NCBI RefSeq assembly: GCF_018812025.1
Contig: NC_063052.1
Span: forward strand, 22,480,150 to 22,544,149
Source: Megalobrama amblycephala
Lineage: Eukaryota; Chordata; Actinopteri; Cypriniformes; Xenocyprididae
Length of the DNA stretch: 64,000 bases
Reading direction: 5' to 3'
The stretch's first letter is position 1; every line of letters begins with the position of its first letter. The notes beneath the pieces are model-generated. The model saw only the letters and a program-made list of their open reading frames with translations. It searched no databases and had not been told where the DNA came from. Shown here piece after piece: positions 11,465 through 25,683 of this stretch. A program made the position numbers and the translations under genes.

Positions 11465-12069
11465 TTAAGCCTTGTCTGTGACACCAGGGTATATGTTTAT
11501 TAGTAAAGTAAAAGTGGTTTTTTTTTTTTTCATTTTTCTGAGCTTATTTCGATCTTTGGGTTTAAAAAGCTAAGATGAATCAACATCACGAAAAGTGAGG
11601 TATATGCGTTCATGCTTTGCTGCTGTGGCTGGAGAGTACACATGTACAACATCAGTTCCTCTGTATTATTCATGAGAATAAGCTCTTTTAATCCAATCAC
11701 TGCACTGTGTTACACATTAGATAGTGGAGAATTCAAATGTCACACAAGATCGGTTGGCGTTGTTTGTAAAAGAAAGGCACAACAGACAAATGAGAATGAG
11801 TAAGTGCAGTAGAAAATACAATAATAGTGGCACGAAATGGAATGAATATGCATAAAAATTCTGCTATGTTTGTTTTGTTTAACACTATATCATGTTTTGC
11901 CTTGTTTGTTTTCTGAAAATATATTTTGATTTATTGTTTTGCTAAAATTTTAGCATTTATTTAGCTTTAAACTAAATCTAATTTCTAAGCTTAACTAAAT
12001 CTAAACTATTTTTCCCCCTCACAGGCATTTTATGAGAACTTTTCAAATCAGATCAACCATTTGGGTACC

Positions 12070-15000
12070 ATGGATGGCGAGTTAACACCATGGAATAAAC
12101 ATGGAAGCCATAACAGCAGGGTTCCCTATAATATAGCAGGGGAAGATCAGGAGGTAGGTTACAGTAATTATATTTCTGTACATTATGATAAAGTAATGAC
12201 TGAGGGAAATTATGGAGAAAGAGCAGAAGAGTTCTCTCACAGTACCTGGCTCCAAACACAGCCAAAGGTAAGTGATATATCAGTTGTGAGGCTGAATAGC
12301 AACATTGTTAGGTTTCATCCAGCTCCTCACTTCTACACTTAACTATCTCTTTTTTTTCTTTTTTCTTTTTTTTAGGATAATGACTTGATAGGAGACCGCT
12401 TTGCTGCTGGAGAACCCATGTCATCGCTGTCATCTTGTATGAGTGGTGCATTTAAAGCTTTGTTACCAGATTACCATGGAACTTCCTCAGAAATTACGAC
12501 AAATTCTGTTAAATATTCGTATTCTCCCAATAATCATTGTCTCATCAAACCTGGTGCTGCAGTGGACGAAAAGATAGAGGAGAGAAGGGAAAAAAGAGAT
12601 TTTCTGAAAGACCCTTTGTGTGAACCATCAGCTAGTGTCACACATTTGTTTCCACCCAGATGTGCCCAATATGTGCCACAAGAAAAGGTATGTGACCTCT
12701 ACAGCGCATACCCAAAATAAATGTTATTTCTCCATTGTCACCTCCATTATTTTTTTTCACAGGACCGAGACGTGGACCAAGGAAACTGTAATTGGACGTC
12801 AGTGATCAAAGATGCTCTAGAGATGAGTAATGGAATGGAAATGGAACCGACTTTATCCATGGATGGATGTGGCCCTGTAATGGGCTTCAATGCTATATAT
12901 AAAGGACCTGAAACTGAGGCAAAATTTACATTAAGGGATGACTATCAGATAGCAGGATCCAACCTAAATGAGAGACAGGATGAGCAAGGAATGAAAGAAG
13001 AACCGGGTTCCTTTATTTCAATGTTGTCAGATGGCATCAGTAAAAAGAAAGATGTTCTGGAAATGGTAGGAGCTGATATCAAAAATCTTTTGAATGTAGA
13101 TTTTATAAAACGGCATGCAAGCAATCAAAGAACAAATAATCAATTTATTGTCATATTTTATCTATTTGCAGGGGGAAAATGATGAGCCAAGCATATTAGC
13201 TGTAGGATCATCTCTAGGAAAGGAGGAACTTGGAAGGACTGGATTCAGAGAAAATGAGCCAGGGTTATTACCAGGATTTAATAGGAGTTCATACACTCCT
13301 TTTTCTTCTTCAGAAGGTTTTGTGAAAAGTGAAATATTCCCAGGTATTCCTTCGGTCAAGCAGTCTGTTGAACACACCCTCCAAGGAACAACACAAGGAT
13401 CTGAGTCGCGCAAAGATGTCAGTCCAAAAAAAACTGCAGGCACAGATATTTGCTTCAAACATGCAACAGGAAACAATACAACTGTTCCTGAAGGATCTAA
13501 TCTATATGGTCTTCATCATCTTGATCTTCAAAAGGATTGTCACCAAGCAGAGATTACAGATGGAAACACTTCAATTAATTACCAGGATCATTCCTTACAG
13601 CATGATGTGCAAGACAAGAAGGTAAACGCAAGCAATCTGCATGTCTCTGAGACTACAACAAATAATGCTGAAATCAGTCTAAAGATGGAAACAGAATCTG
13701 CCCCTGAAATTAATAACTCTACTTTAGGGTCAGAGACAGTTCCAGATCAAACTGCTGTATCCAACAAAATTCACCTCGATTATAAATGTAAGGATTCTCC
13801 GATAGAACCAGGGGAAAGTGGCAAACTAAATCCAAGTACAGTTCTTCTGCCTTGTGATGAAAAGGTACAAAACTCCTGAAAAAAATGAAAACGCATTTCT
13901 CAACATTACTTCAGAAAGCAGTATTCCTCCACCTACTGAGAATGTTCATGCAGCTCCACCTTCTCCCACTTCAAGGATCAATTGCTCCTCTCAGCCTGAC
14001 CTACAGAAAGCATTGCAAAAGTGTAAGAAATCAAGAAAAAGAAGAAAATCTGAACTTGAGAAATTAAATGGACCAATACACAAATCTAATAAAAGAGATT
14101 GTTCTGTGTATGGAACAGGAATCTCAGACTGTGCTGTAAAACCAGACACAATTGGAAGTGAAGACACTAATCAAGACTTTTCATTGACTAAATATGACAG
14201 TACTGCACTGAAAGAAGAGGACTTAATTACAAATGGTGTAAACCCACCTTCACCTAGAAAAAAATTACTATGTCCTTCACAACTGCGGATGACACAACTT
14301 GAGCTAGTGAAAGATACAGCAGAGACCTCACAAAAACCAGATCATAGCTGCTCTGAAACCTCTCAGGTAAAAGCATCTTCAACCACTAGGATCGATAAGA
14401 AGGCTGTTTCTAGAAGGAAACAGAAGAACAGAACAAGGTTAGGTTTAAAAGCAAAAAAATCTGCTAGATTTAGCAATCAGTGTTTGTCTCAAAGCACTGT
14501 CTTGTCCTCAGAAGAGGACTGTACATCACATTTTCAGGTCAGTGACTCCATCCAGGTGAAAGAAGTCAGTAACCCAGCAATAATACAACAGGCCATCTCT
14601 GGATTAGAGTTCAGTATTCCTGAGTGCAGACCGAAAAAATCTACAAAAAAGAAAACACTGCAAACAGAAAATGATGCTCTACTAACACTACAAAGCAAAG
14701 GTGATCCGCATGATCCCACGTGTTCAGAAGTTGAGGCAGACTTAATGGACGTCAAGAAGCATCAGAAGCTGAGAAGACCTGGTATAAAAGCTTCTAAAGG
14801 CAAAAATGACAAGCATGCAACTAGTCTGCTCAATAGTCAGCCTTTAGTAGACTCTGTGAGTCAAATCAGATTCTGTTTCAACCTCAGTGACTGAATCTTC
14901 AAACATTCTAAGCCCTCAGAAAAACCCAAAGAAATCAAGGCAAAAGAAAAGAGCAGATATCAACAAGGCATCAAAATCCCCACAAGAGAATATTCCCTTA

Positions 15001-18000
15001 CCGTTATCCAAATCTAAGGAAAACATGGCGATTTCCAACACAAGGACTATGAAAGAAAAAAGATCTGTAAAGAAAGCTACTAGAACAGATGACTGTGACA
15101 CTACTCTTTTGGACTTCCAACCTTCTACAGCCACTCAGGAGCAAACAGCTTCTGCTCCAACTGCGGGAATGGAAGTTGAGTCTCCAGTTGTTTTCAGCAC
15201 ACCGAGGAAGTCATTGAAAAAGAAACTGTCAAATATTAAACGTAAAGCAGTACATAAACCTACAGTTGACCAAACAAAAGCTCAAAGTGTTTTGAATCCA
15301 CTCTCGGAATCTGATGCGAGCATTGTGCAACCAACTATAAGAAGGTTCAGCCCAAGAAAAACACTTGACAAATTTTTTTCTCATAACACAGTCAGTGAAA
15401 ACTGTGAAACTGTTCATTTGAATCAGTCAATTTCTTCAAATGATTCTGTGTCTGCTACAGTAACTGACATTTCAGATTTTAGCCAAAAGAACACAGAAAA
15501 AAAATCAAGTAAAAGGAGAAAGACAAATACCAAATTTATGGAGGCACAAACATCCACTACTAGCCAAAAGGAAGATGTTACTGTACTGCCTTTAGAAGAC
15601 CTTGCATCGATTGTGGTTTCGAATCCAGAAAAGATTGTGAAAGTCAAAAAACTTTCTAGAAAAAAAACAAATGACAACCATTTAAATGATAATTTGGTTG
15701 AAGACACATCTTTATTAGCATTTATGACACAAGAAAATTCTGTTTCACCTTCAAGAGGTTGACTCTTCAAGCAGTTTTAGACAAACCAACACACTGAAAA
15801 AGCCCAGAAAAAAGACTGTAACCAAAATCAAAAATGAGGCAGAAGAAATACTCGGCATAAACCAGCATGAAGATTTGGTTGCAATAACCTCGAAACCTAG
15901 TGCAAACAAAGTGGCCTCCAGTTCACAGATGACTTTAAAAGAAGAAAGACTTATGGAAAAGGCAGTTACAAAGGAAGTGAAGGACAACCATGCAACTGCT
16001 CTTTTCATCATGCAGACTTCTACAGCCACTTTGCAGCACACTGAATGTGTTTCAACTTCATTTGCTCAGAGCACATCAAAAAAATCTAAGAAAATGTCTG
16101 ATATTCAAGGTGGAGTACTATGTACACCTGCAGTTGACCAATCAATGCAACAAGAACTCCATCCATTTGATTCTGCATCAACAACAGAAATTGATAGTTC
16201 AGAAGTTCTAAACCAAAAGAAGATAAAAGTGAAGACAAAAAGACAGAGTAAAAAGGTCACTAAACGTAAAACACATGTTACCCAAGCAATCAGCAGTATT
16301 AGAGAACAGTCTTTTCCAGCTACTGTACAGCATGAAAATTTAGTTTCAAACAGAAATACAAATTCAAGGTCTGAAAAAATGACACAGAAACATATGAAAA
16401 AGAAAACATCAGCACTAAAAGTTCGAAATTTTCAACCAGAGGACTATGCTGAACATTCTGCACTTTTGCCAGAACTTTTGCCTCCACCAATATCTCTGGG
16501 TAAGGATGCAACACAAGACCCTTGCATAAAAACAGACGCTGTGAAAGAATCAGCTGAAACTCATGTTGAAAACCAGGTTTTAATCACTACTGAAGATGTC
16601 GCATGCTCTCAGAGCTTGCTGAAGAAGGCAAGGAAAAAAAAAGGGAAACAATTGCTAGTGCAAAAAGAAGTTGACGAACAAAGCAAGTTCCTAGAGCTGG
16701 CACAGAGAGAGAACAAAATGTCAGATGCACCATCTGTTGTGCGGGAGGTAGCTTCTGAGAATTTTGAAAAGTTAGAAGTTGACAGCTGTGACCAGCATTT
16801 GAAGGTTGCTAAGAAGATAGCCAAAAAATCCAAGCAAGTTGCGGAAACGCATGAATTTGCTAATGTTTCTTTGTCTCAAGAGAAAAACACTGGATCAGAT
16901 AGGGCAGGTGTCCCGGTCACCTTCACACAGATCCAAGATTTCTGTAAAGTACCTGATGGTCATACTGTAGGATCACAGCAGCCTGAAAAAGATGGTGATG
17001 TGGTTAATCAGAAAGATGTAATCATGGAAGAGAGTAAACTTAAAGACCTCAAAACCACAAAAAACCCTAAAACAAAGAGTAGAAAAGCTGGACGAAAGAA
17101 GAGGAAGATAGCAGGCCTGTTAACTCAAACAGTTAAAGAAGAGGAACATAAAGATATATCTTATGATAACAGAATTGCCTGTGATTTTCAAAATGACACA
17201 CAAATTCAAATTTCTGATAGCTCACAGAGGACAGCAGTTATTCCAGACAAAGCAGTAATGAAATCAAGAAAATCAACCCGCACACAAACTAATTTGGGTT
17301 TTTTTGTTGAAAATGTGTCAACCCAGGGTTCTTTAGACATCGCTGAGTGTCATACAAGGCTTGGAGAGACTCTTTACAGTTCCATGCAGCCTGCTGATTG
17401 TGAAAACCAATACACTGTTGAGGAAAAGTCACCAAGACGAGGAAGACCACCTTCAATTAAAAGCAAGGAACAGAAGTTACCTTTAGCACATTTAGAAGAT
17501 GACACCTCTCCATCTGTCCAGATCTCAGATCTCTCTTCATGTGAGGACAGCGCAAAGACTCCTTCCAGTTCCATGCAACCTGCTGATTGTGAAGACCAGT
17601 ACAATGTTAAGCAAAAGTCACCAAGACGAGGAAGACCTCCTTCAATTAAAAGAAAGGAACAGAAGTTATCTATACCACATTTAGAAGATAACTCCTCTCC
17701 ATCTGTCCAGATCTCAGATCTCACTTCATGTCAGGACAGCACAGAGACTCTTTCCAGTTCCATGCAACCTGCTGATTGCGAAGACCAGTACACTGTTCAG
17801 CAAAAGTCAACAAGACGTGGAAGACCCCCCTCAATTAAAAGCAAGAAAAAGAAGTCATCTATAGCACATTTAGAAGATAATACCTCTCCATCTATCCAGA
17901 TGTCTGATTTCTCTTCATGTCCGGACAGCACAGAGACTCTTTCCAGTTCCATGCAACCTGCTGATTGTGAAGGCCAGTACACTAGGCAAAAGTCACCGAG

Positions 18001-21000
18001 ACGAGGAGGACCCCCCTCAATTAAAAGCAAGAAACGGAAGTTATCTATAGCACATTTAGAAGATAACACCTCTCCATCTGTCCAGATCTCAGATCTCTCT
18101 TCACGTCAGGACAGCACAGAGACTCTTTCCAATTCCATCCAACCTGCTGATTGTGAAGGCCAGTACAGTAAGCAAAAGTCACCAAGACGAGGAGGACCCC
18201 CCTCAATTAAAAGCAAGAAACGGAAGTTATCAATAGCACATTTAGAAGATAATACCTCTCCATCTGTCCAGATCTCAGATCTCTCTTCATGTCCGGACAG
18301 TAAAGAGACTCTTTCTAGTTCCATGCAACCTGCTGAATGTGAAGGCCAGTACACTGTTAAGCAAAAGTCACCAAAACGAGGAAGACCCCCCTCAATTAAA
18401 AGCAAGAAACAGAAGTTATCTATAGGACATTTAGAAGATAACACCTCTCCATCTGTTCAGATGTCAGATCTTTCTTCATGTCAGGACAGCACAGAGACTC
18501 TTTCCAGTTCCATGCAAATTGCTGATTGTGAAGGCCAGTACACTGTTAAGCAAAAGTCACCAAGACGAGGAAGACCCCCTTCAATTAAAAACAAGAAACA
18601 GAAGTTATCTACAGCCCATTTAGAAGATAACACCTCTCCATCTGTCCAGATCTCAGATCTCACTTCATGTCAGGACAGCACAGAGACTCTTTACAGTTCC
18701 ATGCAGCTTGCTGATTGTGAAAACCAATACACTGTTGAGGACAGCACAGAAAATAATGTCAAAGCAGCTGCAAGTCCAGCGAAGCAGAAAGTTGTCCAAC
18801 CCCTTAAAAAGAGAAGGGTAATTAAAGTGGATAATGTAATGGTTACCAAACAATTGGGGACTGATCCCTCAGAATCCCTTCAGAGTGCTACTGATGACTT
18901 GTCACACAACATCACTGCAAATAAGCATAAAAAAGGGAAGAACTTTAAAAGACTTAAGTTATCAAGCTTGAGAGTGTCCAGCAGAACATCTGAACCATCA
19001 GTCAAAGGTTTTCAGAAAGCAGATATACATTCCCTCCCTCAAAATTTCACAAACGATTTCAATGAGAAAGGGAAAACATCTTTGCCTATGCCTGGGACAG
19101 TGAAGAAACAAGAAGGAGATGTCCTGGCAGATATAAAGATTGAGAGTAAGGCAACAGTTAAAATAGTTAAAAGAGGAAAACGTGGTCGGAAGAGACGAAA
19201 AATTAAAGAACCACACAGTGATCTTGTAACTGAACATGAAGAGCTTCAAAGATTAACAACAAAAGCCAAAAATAACAAAAGACAAGATTGTTCTGAACCA
19301 GCCGAAAGTTTACTCACAAAGTTTAGTATAACTAATGAATGCTCCAATGAGGAACAAAATAGTATAGTTTCATCAGAGAAAAATGATAATAAGAAAACCA
19401 AGCTAAGCAGTGTTGAAATGCTCCCAGCACTAACTGAAGGGACCTGTCAGATAACACCAAAAACAGAGGTCCTATGCAGTTCTTCCACTAAGCTGTCCTC
19501 CAGTTTAATGAAAGAAGTCAAGAAGTACAAAGAACATGATGCTGAGCCGAATGAAAATGATTTATTTGCGGTTATTGATAATACAGGACTTTCTGGTGGA
19601 GAGTTAATTTCTAGCAATGTGGTCAAAAAGGAGTCAGAACACATTGAGCTGAAATGTACTCAGGAAACCGATGGACTAGGTATGGAAATGTCAGGGGAAA
19701 ACATACCTGACACCTCACCTGAGATAGAAAACACATTTCAAACATCTACAGAACAGAAAGTGGATGGCTTCACACAGGATAGTGAGGAATGTGTTGTAAT
19801 GCCAAACAAGGTGTCTAATAAGAGAACAGTGAGATCCAAGCCTAAAGAAATAATGAAGAAACCTCTGACGTGCAAATACTGTGGTGTTTCCTTTCGGCAC
19901 ATTACAGCATATGCCGTTCATCAACGCATTCATACAGGTGACAAACCCTACAAATGCAAGATCTGTGGAAAAACCTTTGCTCACCTTTCTAAACTGAAGT
20001 CTCACCGTAATGTACATAAACAGGATACTTCTTTTCCTTGTCCTTGCTGTAGCCAAAAATTCTTGCAGAAAGATGATTTGCTATTTCATTTTCAAATCCA
20101 CCTGCAGGAATCAAAAGCAAACAGCGAACCACATAAGGCCATTAAGAGCAACAAAAATACTTCATCAGATGTGTGTTCAGAGACCCCAAACAATTATGGG
20201 TGCCTTATTTGCAAGAAAAACTTTGTAAACCACATCAAATTGCAGAATCACATGCAAGCACATGAAGTGGAGAGGCCCTTGACTTGTAAAGACTGTGGGA
20301 AAAAGTTTTGGAAATCGTCAAGCCTCGCAGCTCATGAAAAAAGTCACTGGCCTGTTAAACCATATGCATGTTCGATTTGTGGAAAAGGCTTTAACCAGCT
20401 GAAGGCTCTAAAAAAACATTCTCAGGACCATGCCGGCGAGACCCCTTTCTCCTGCTTTCACTGTGGTCATGCATTCGGTGCCCTGTCTGAACTTAGGATG
20501 CACCAGGCATCAAAAACTTGCATTGCAAGGAAGAATGATGAGACAGGCGGAAACATTGAGGGATTTATTGTAAGTCAAGGAGTTGATGGTCAAGTGAACA
20601 CACCAGTATTCTTCAAGTGCCAAATATGCAAACAGCTTTTCAGGAAATGGTGCCAATACACTCTTCACCTTCAAACACACACCAGTTCTCCCCCATACAT
20701 TTGTTTTTCTTGTGGTCAGTGTTATGAAAAGGATTCAGAAATGAATGTTCATTGTGAGGTTTGTTGCCAGTCAAGTGGGGAGGAGCAAATTTGTGGTGCA
20801 TCACTCTCTGAAATAATGCAAAGTGTTACCCAAGCCTACCCTTTAAAGTGTACCTCATCTCAGACTCTGCCAAGTACAGGATTTCAGCTGAATTCCCAAA
20901 CGCAGACCAGCTCAGAACAACTCCCGCAGCTGCCTCAACCGATGGATGGGGTACCTACACAAACAAGAGAGACAGATCTTTCACAACTTCCTAAAACTTG

Positions 21001-22327
21001 TTCTACCCAGTCACCCATCAAGCTCCCAATTGCTCAATCACCCAATCATTCTGATGTTGGCTGTACTTCCACAAGTAGCTCTCTAGAATGCATTGAAATC
21101 ACTCAAAGTCTTTGGAAATTTAAGTGCTCACGTTGTGGTCAGCGATTCGAGCAGTACAGGACTTTGAGTGCTCATCTGAAAATGCATGCTCCTGGTTTCA
21201 GATATACCTGTGCACATTGTGGACAGTTCTTTGAAAGGTGGAGTAAACTATGGCTACATCAGCGACGTCATCGCCTAAAAAGTCGTCGTTACTCTTGTAA
21301 TCAGTGCAATCTGCAGTTTCACTTCTTTAGCTCCTTTAAAGAACATATGATCGAACATGCTGGGCAGAGTCCGTATACTTGTCCGCTCTGTCCCAAAACC
21401 TTCATTCAGGAGGCAAGCTTACATGCTCACCAATGTGAGTCTCATAAACTTTGTAAAAGTCTCAAATGTGATGTCTGTTCTAAGACTTTCAGTAGTTTAA
21501 CAAACTTAATCAAGCACAGTCTTCTGCACAATGGTTCTACCTCTCACATTTGTCTCCCTTGCAATCTCTCATTCACAAATACAAGAGTCTTAAAGGAACA
21601 CTTGAAAACTCACACCACATCCTATAGACCGGCCCTCCCTGATATCCCATCAGAACCACTCGATTTTCCTCACAAATGCAAGAGGTGTAGAGCTAGCTTT
21701 TCAACGGGAGATTTGCTGTACGCTCATCAGATACGGCACTCCAGAGATGCAAAGACACATGTCTGTCCGACATTAGTACCTACCTCAAAATTGTCAGATT
21801 CTTGTTGTAGTGGCACAACATCTACCCCATCCACCACTCGAAGGAATCATATATCAAACCTCAAACTCAATGGCATACCCAATGATGAAAGCTTGTATGT
21901 TTATTCCCACCCTGACAGGCTCTATGTGCCCCCTAGTCGCAGAGTACAGATTCCAGTCATTAATTTGGACCCTGATGAACATGAGGAGGTCTCAGACTCT
22001 CAGAATACCAGTCCTGAACTTCCAAACAGTGAAATCACTGCTCAGTCTGACAGCACACATCTACCTCAGGCCACATCAGGTCAGGAAACAACCAACCTAA
22101 ATTTAAGTGAAAGCATAAAGGAGATGGCAAATGGTAAATGTAATTACAGCTTCAGGAATCGGAGATCTAGATTTGTGGAGACAAGTGTTGATATGGAGAT
22201 GGAAACAACTGCTCATGAAGAGTCAGAGAGTTTTGAATGTGCAGACTGCACTGAAAAACTTAGCAGCGTGTTGAGCCTTTATGAACATTATATACTTCAT
22301 GCAATGGGAGATACATATGTACATTGA
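12070..22327 (+). CDS. Large C2H2 zinc-finger/AT-hook nuclear protein
   Basis: Coding exons are 12070-12267 (exon begins 12025), 12376-12687, 12763-13065 and a giant last exon 13172-22327. The ATG at 12070 sits in a good Kozak context (ACCATGG). The N-terminal half is Ser/Lys-rich, low-complexity and full of basic KKxKKKxK clusters. A 63-residue tandem repeat with AT-hook cores follows (17369-18740). From about 19860 there are some 17 C2H2-type fingers, including classical CKYC..H..H, TGDKPYKCKICGKTF and several widely spaced ones; two fingers end in Cys (C2HC). The protein should be a nuclear DNA-binding factor; I cannot assign an orthologue. The last exon is open in three successive frames, with +1 shifts near 13865, 14860-14892 and 15728-15762, and then uninterrupted for more than 2,150 codons. 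These are either assembly indels or real lesions. Exon 12025 also carries an out-of-frame upstream ATG that overlaps the start. Confidence 0.85.
17369..18740 (+). repeat. 189-bp coding tandem repeat with AT-hook motifs
   Basis: Seven full units of about 63 codons and a partial eighth encode, in order, SSMQPADCExQYTV, QKSPRRGRPPSIKSKKxK, HLEDNTSPSVQ and ISDLSSCQDSTETL. RRGRPPSIK matches the AT-hook core RGRP, which inserts in the minor groove of AT-rich DNA. Units 4 and 5 read RRGGPP, losing the essential Arg, so five of the seven hooks look intact. The outermost copies share YSSMQ.ADCENQYTVE, while the inner copies have SSS, suggesting internal expansion by unequal exchange. Confidence 0.9.
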
Positions 22328-22468
22328 TAATGTTGGAAGGTAAATGGTTCCCCATGTATTTACATTTTAAATGAATGTTTATAACAAATGTTGACAGTTT
22401 TCCAGTCCCACTGTTTTACACTTTATTGCATGTTTAAAGAAAATATTGGCAAAATGTTTTTTTTTTTT

Positions 22469-22473
<5 letters not shown>

Positions 22474-22520
<47 letters not shown>

Positions 22521-22522
22521 AT
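22474..22522. repeat. T-run and (AT)n microsatellite in the 3' UTR
   Basis: An oligo-T run leads into an (AT)n tract of about 45 bases, 150 bases after the zinc-finger gene's stop codon. Confidence 0.9.
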
Positions 22523-23027
22523 CTTGTGAAGAGGGTGGAAAAAAAGAGCATTACCATACCTCTTTCTTCTAACATGCTCTTTGAACCCTCAGGTTTTAGT
22601 TTAAAGAGTTGTTACCCACTAGCCATTCCTAGAGACTGTACTGCAAGGGTCATGTCACTATGCCTTATCTAAAGTCATCTCTGTACTGCCCATTTTTCAT
22701 CTTGATATCTTCATTTGTGCCTTCAATGAGACTGAGATTTGGATCTGTAAATAGCTATAATAAAACTGCATATCTACACAACCTGCTAGTCCTCCCCTGT
22801 AAAAATTGTACTGGTCTTTTTCAACATTCCAAATTGAAATTTTGTAACATTGAGAGGTGGTTAACCTAAAGGTTTCATATGGGAATGTCTGGATGTAACA
22901 AAATATACTGTACATTGTAAAGAAATGTGTAGATCTTGAGAACATTAGAATATTTCTGGGGGAAATGTTTGCTTTTGCAAATATTACTTTAAGAATTATA
23001 TGCTTTTCATTGTATTAGTTTTTCTTA

Positions 23028-23033
23028 AATAAA
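23028..23033 (+). terminator. Polyadenylation signal of the zinc-finger gene
   Basis: AATAAA lies about 700 bases after the stop codon at 22325-22327. The convergent psmd4 gene ends about 410 bases further on. Confidence 0.55.
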
Positions 23034-23445
23034 ACATACTACTTGTCATGTGTAATATTTTCATTGTATTGTCAAATCCGACAAGCCAAGGTGAAACATT
23101 TCTTAGCAAAATAAGGACCTGTAAGGCTTCTGATCAGATGTAATATTTTAATGGCAATAGAAAAAAAAGCAAAAACCATTCAGATTACATTTGCATGGGA
23201 TTATCAAATATTTAATCAATTGTGCACAGAGCAAAAGGGGAAAAAGCAAGCCATGTGTGAATTTTTGAGGTACCACACAACATTGCAGTAATTTGGTAGT
23301 TAATGTCTGATAACATCTCCATATGCTTCTAAAACTGCTTTTATAAGGACTTCAGCTGGCCACTTCTTGAATTCAAGTCATTTCTGCTTTTCATTGTCAA
23401 ATGGCTTGTACATCAATCACAATCAGTCACAGAACACTGTTGAAT

Positions 23446-24734
<1,289 letters not shown>

Positions 24735-24754
24735 TCATCTGAATCAATGTTTAA

Positions 24755-25178
24755 AGGGTTAGTTCACCCCAAAATTAAAATTCTGTCATTACACACCCTC
24801 ATGTCGTTCCACACCCATAAGACCTTTGTTCATCTTCGGAACACAAATTAAGATCTTATGTTGTCAGATTTCCTTCCACTGACTGCCTTTGTAACTACCA
24901 CTTTGACGCTTCAAAAAGTTCATAAAGAGATTGGAAAACGAATCCATATGAATCGAGCGGTGTAGTCCAAATTTTCTGAAGAGACTCAATCGCTTTATAT
25001 GATGGACAAATTTTAATTTAGGCTTTTACTCGCATGTAAACATTGACCAGCGAACATAAGCAGAAGCTCAACCTAACCTGAATAATGCACAAGAACAAAC
25101 CGGAAGTCTTACGGGTGTGGAACGACATGAGGGTGAGTAATTAATGACAGAATTTACATTTTTGGGTAAACTAACCCT
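24755..25178. mobile_element. TTAA-flanked inverted-repeat MITE in a psmd4 intron
   Basis: TTAA lies at 24751-24754 and 25179-25182. The ends are AGGGTTAGTTCACCCC and the complement ending GGTAAACTAACCCT. The next inner blocks CACCCTCATGTCGTTCCACA and TGTGGAACGACATGAGGGTG are exact complements. It is a non-coding 424-bp member of the AGGGATAGTTCACCC family. Confidence 0.85.
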
Positions 25179-25356
25179 TTAAGTAGGGGAAGTTATAATT
25201 CAGAAATGCTGCTGAAATTGTAAGGCATGCACAAACAAACAGAGCAATGCGAAAGTACCACAGAGCTTTAGTGTTCAACTATTTTGAGAAATGATGCACC
25301 GAAATTAACGTTCTGGGCCGAGACTGAAAATTCAGGATGCACTTGGCTGAAAAATT

Positions 25357-25502
<146 letters not shown>

Positions 25503-25683
25503 TTATTATTATTTTTTTTTTTTACTTATTTAGACTTTAATTTCATACATTTCACCTAAACACCAGAATAAACGTTTATTATTAATCCAAAAATAGAATA
25601 ATAGAATTATATTTCTACTTCAGTTTGTAGGTGAAATATAAACCATTTAAACAATGGCTGCAATAAGTTTTTTTCAAGATAGA

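Larger units (their letters stand above)
9583..11490. mobile_element. Older inverted-repeat element interrupted twice
   Basis: Left terminus GGCCCGGTTTCACAGACAGG; right terminus CCTTGTCTGTGACACCAGGG. These are imperfect inverted repeats. The body is split by two younger TTAA elements (9660-10409 and 10549-11464). Its three pieces, 9583-9659, 10410-10548 and 11465-11490, together resemble one of the commonest short teleost repeats, in which the right side normally contains GGCTTAAGCC. It is non-coding. Confidence 0.65.

Noticed and set aside
13864..13915. A 50-base intron (GTACAA...TTCAG) that might explain the first frame change in the zinc-finger gene
   Set aside because: Removing it would not restore the downstream reading frame, and it is shorter than normal vertebrate introns.
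17374..18853. Several minus-strand frames with repeated SSKCAIDNFCFLLLIEGG segments
   Set aside because: They are antisense shadows of the AT-hook repeat array, and their regular spacing follows the 189-bp unit.
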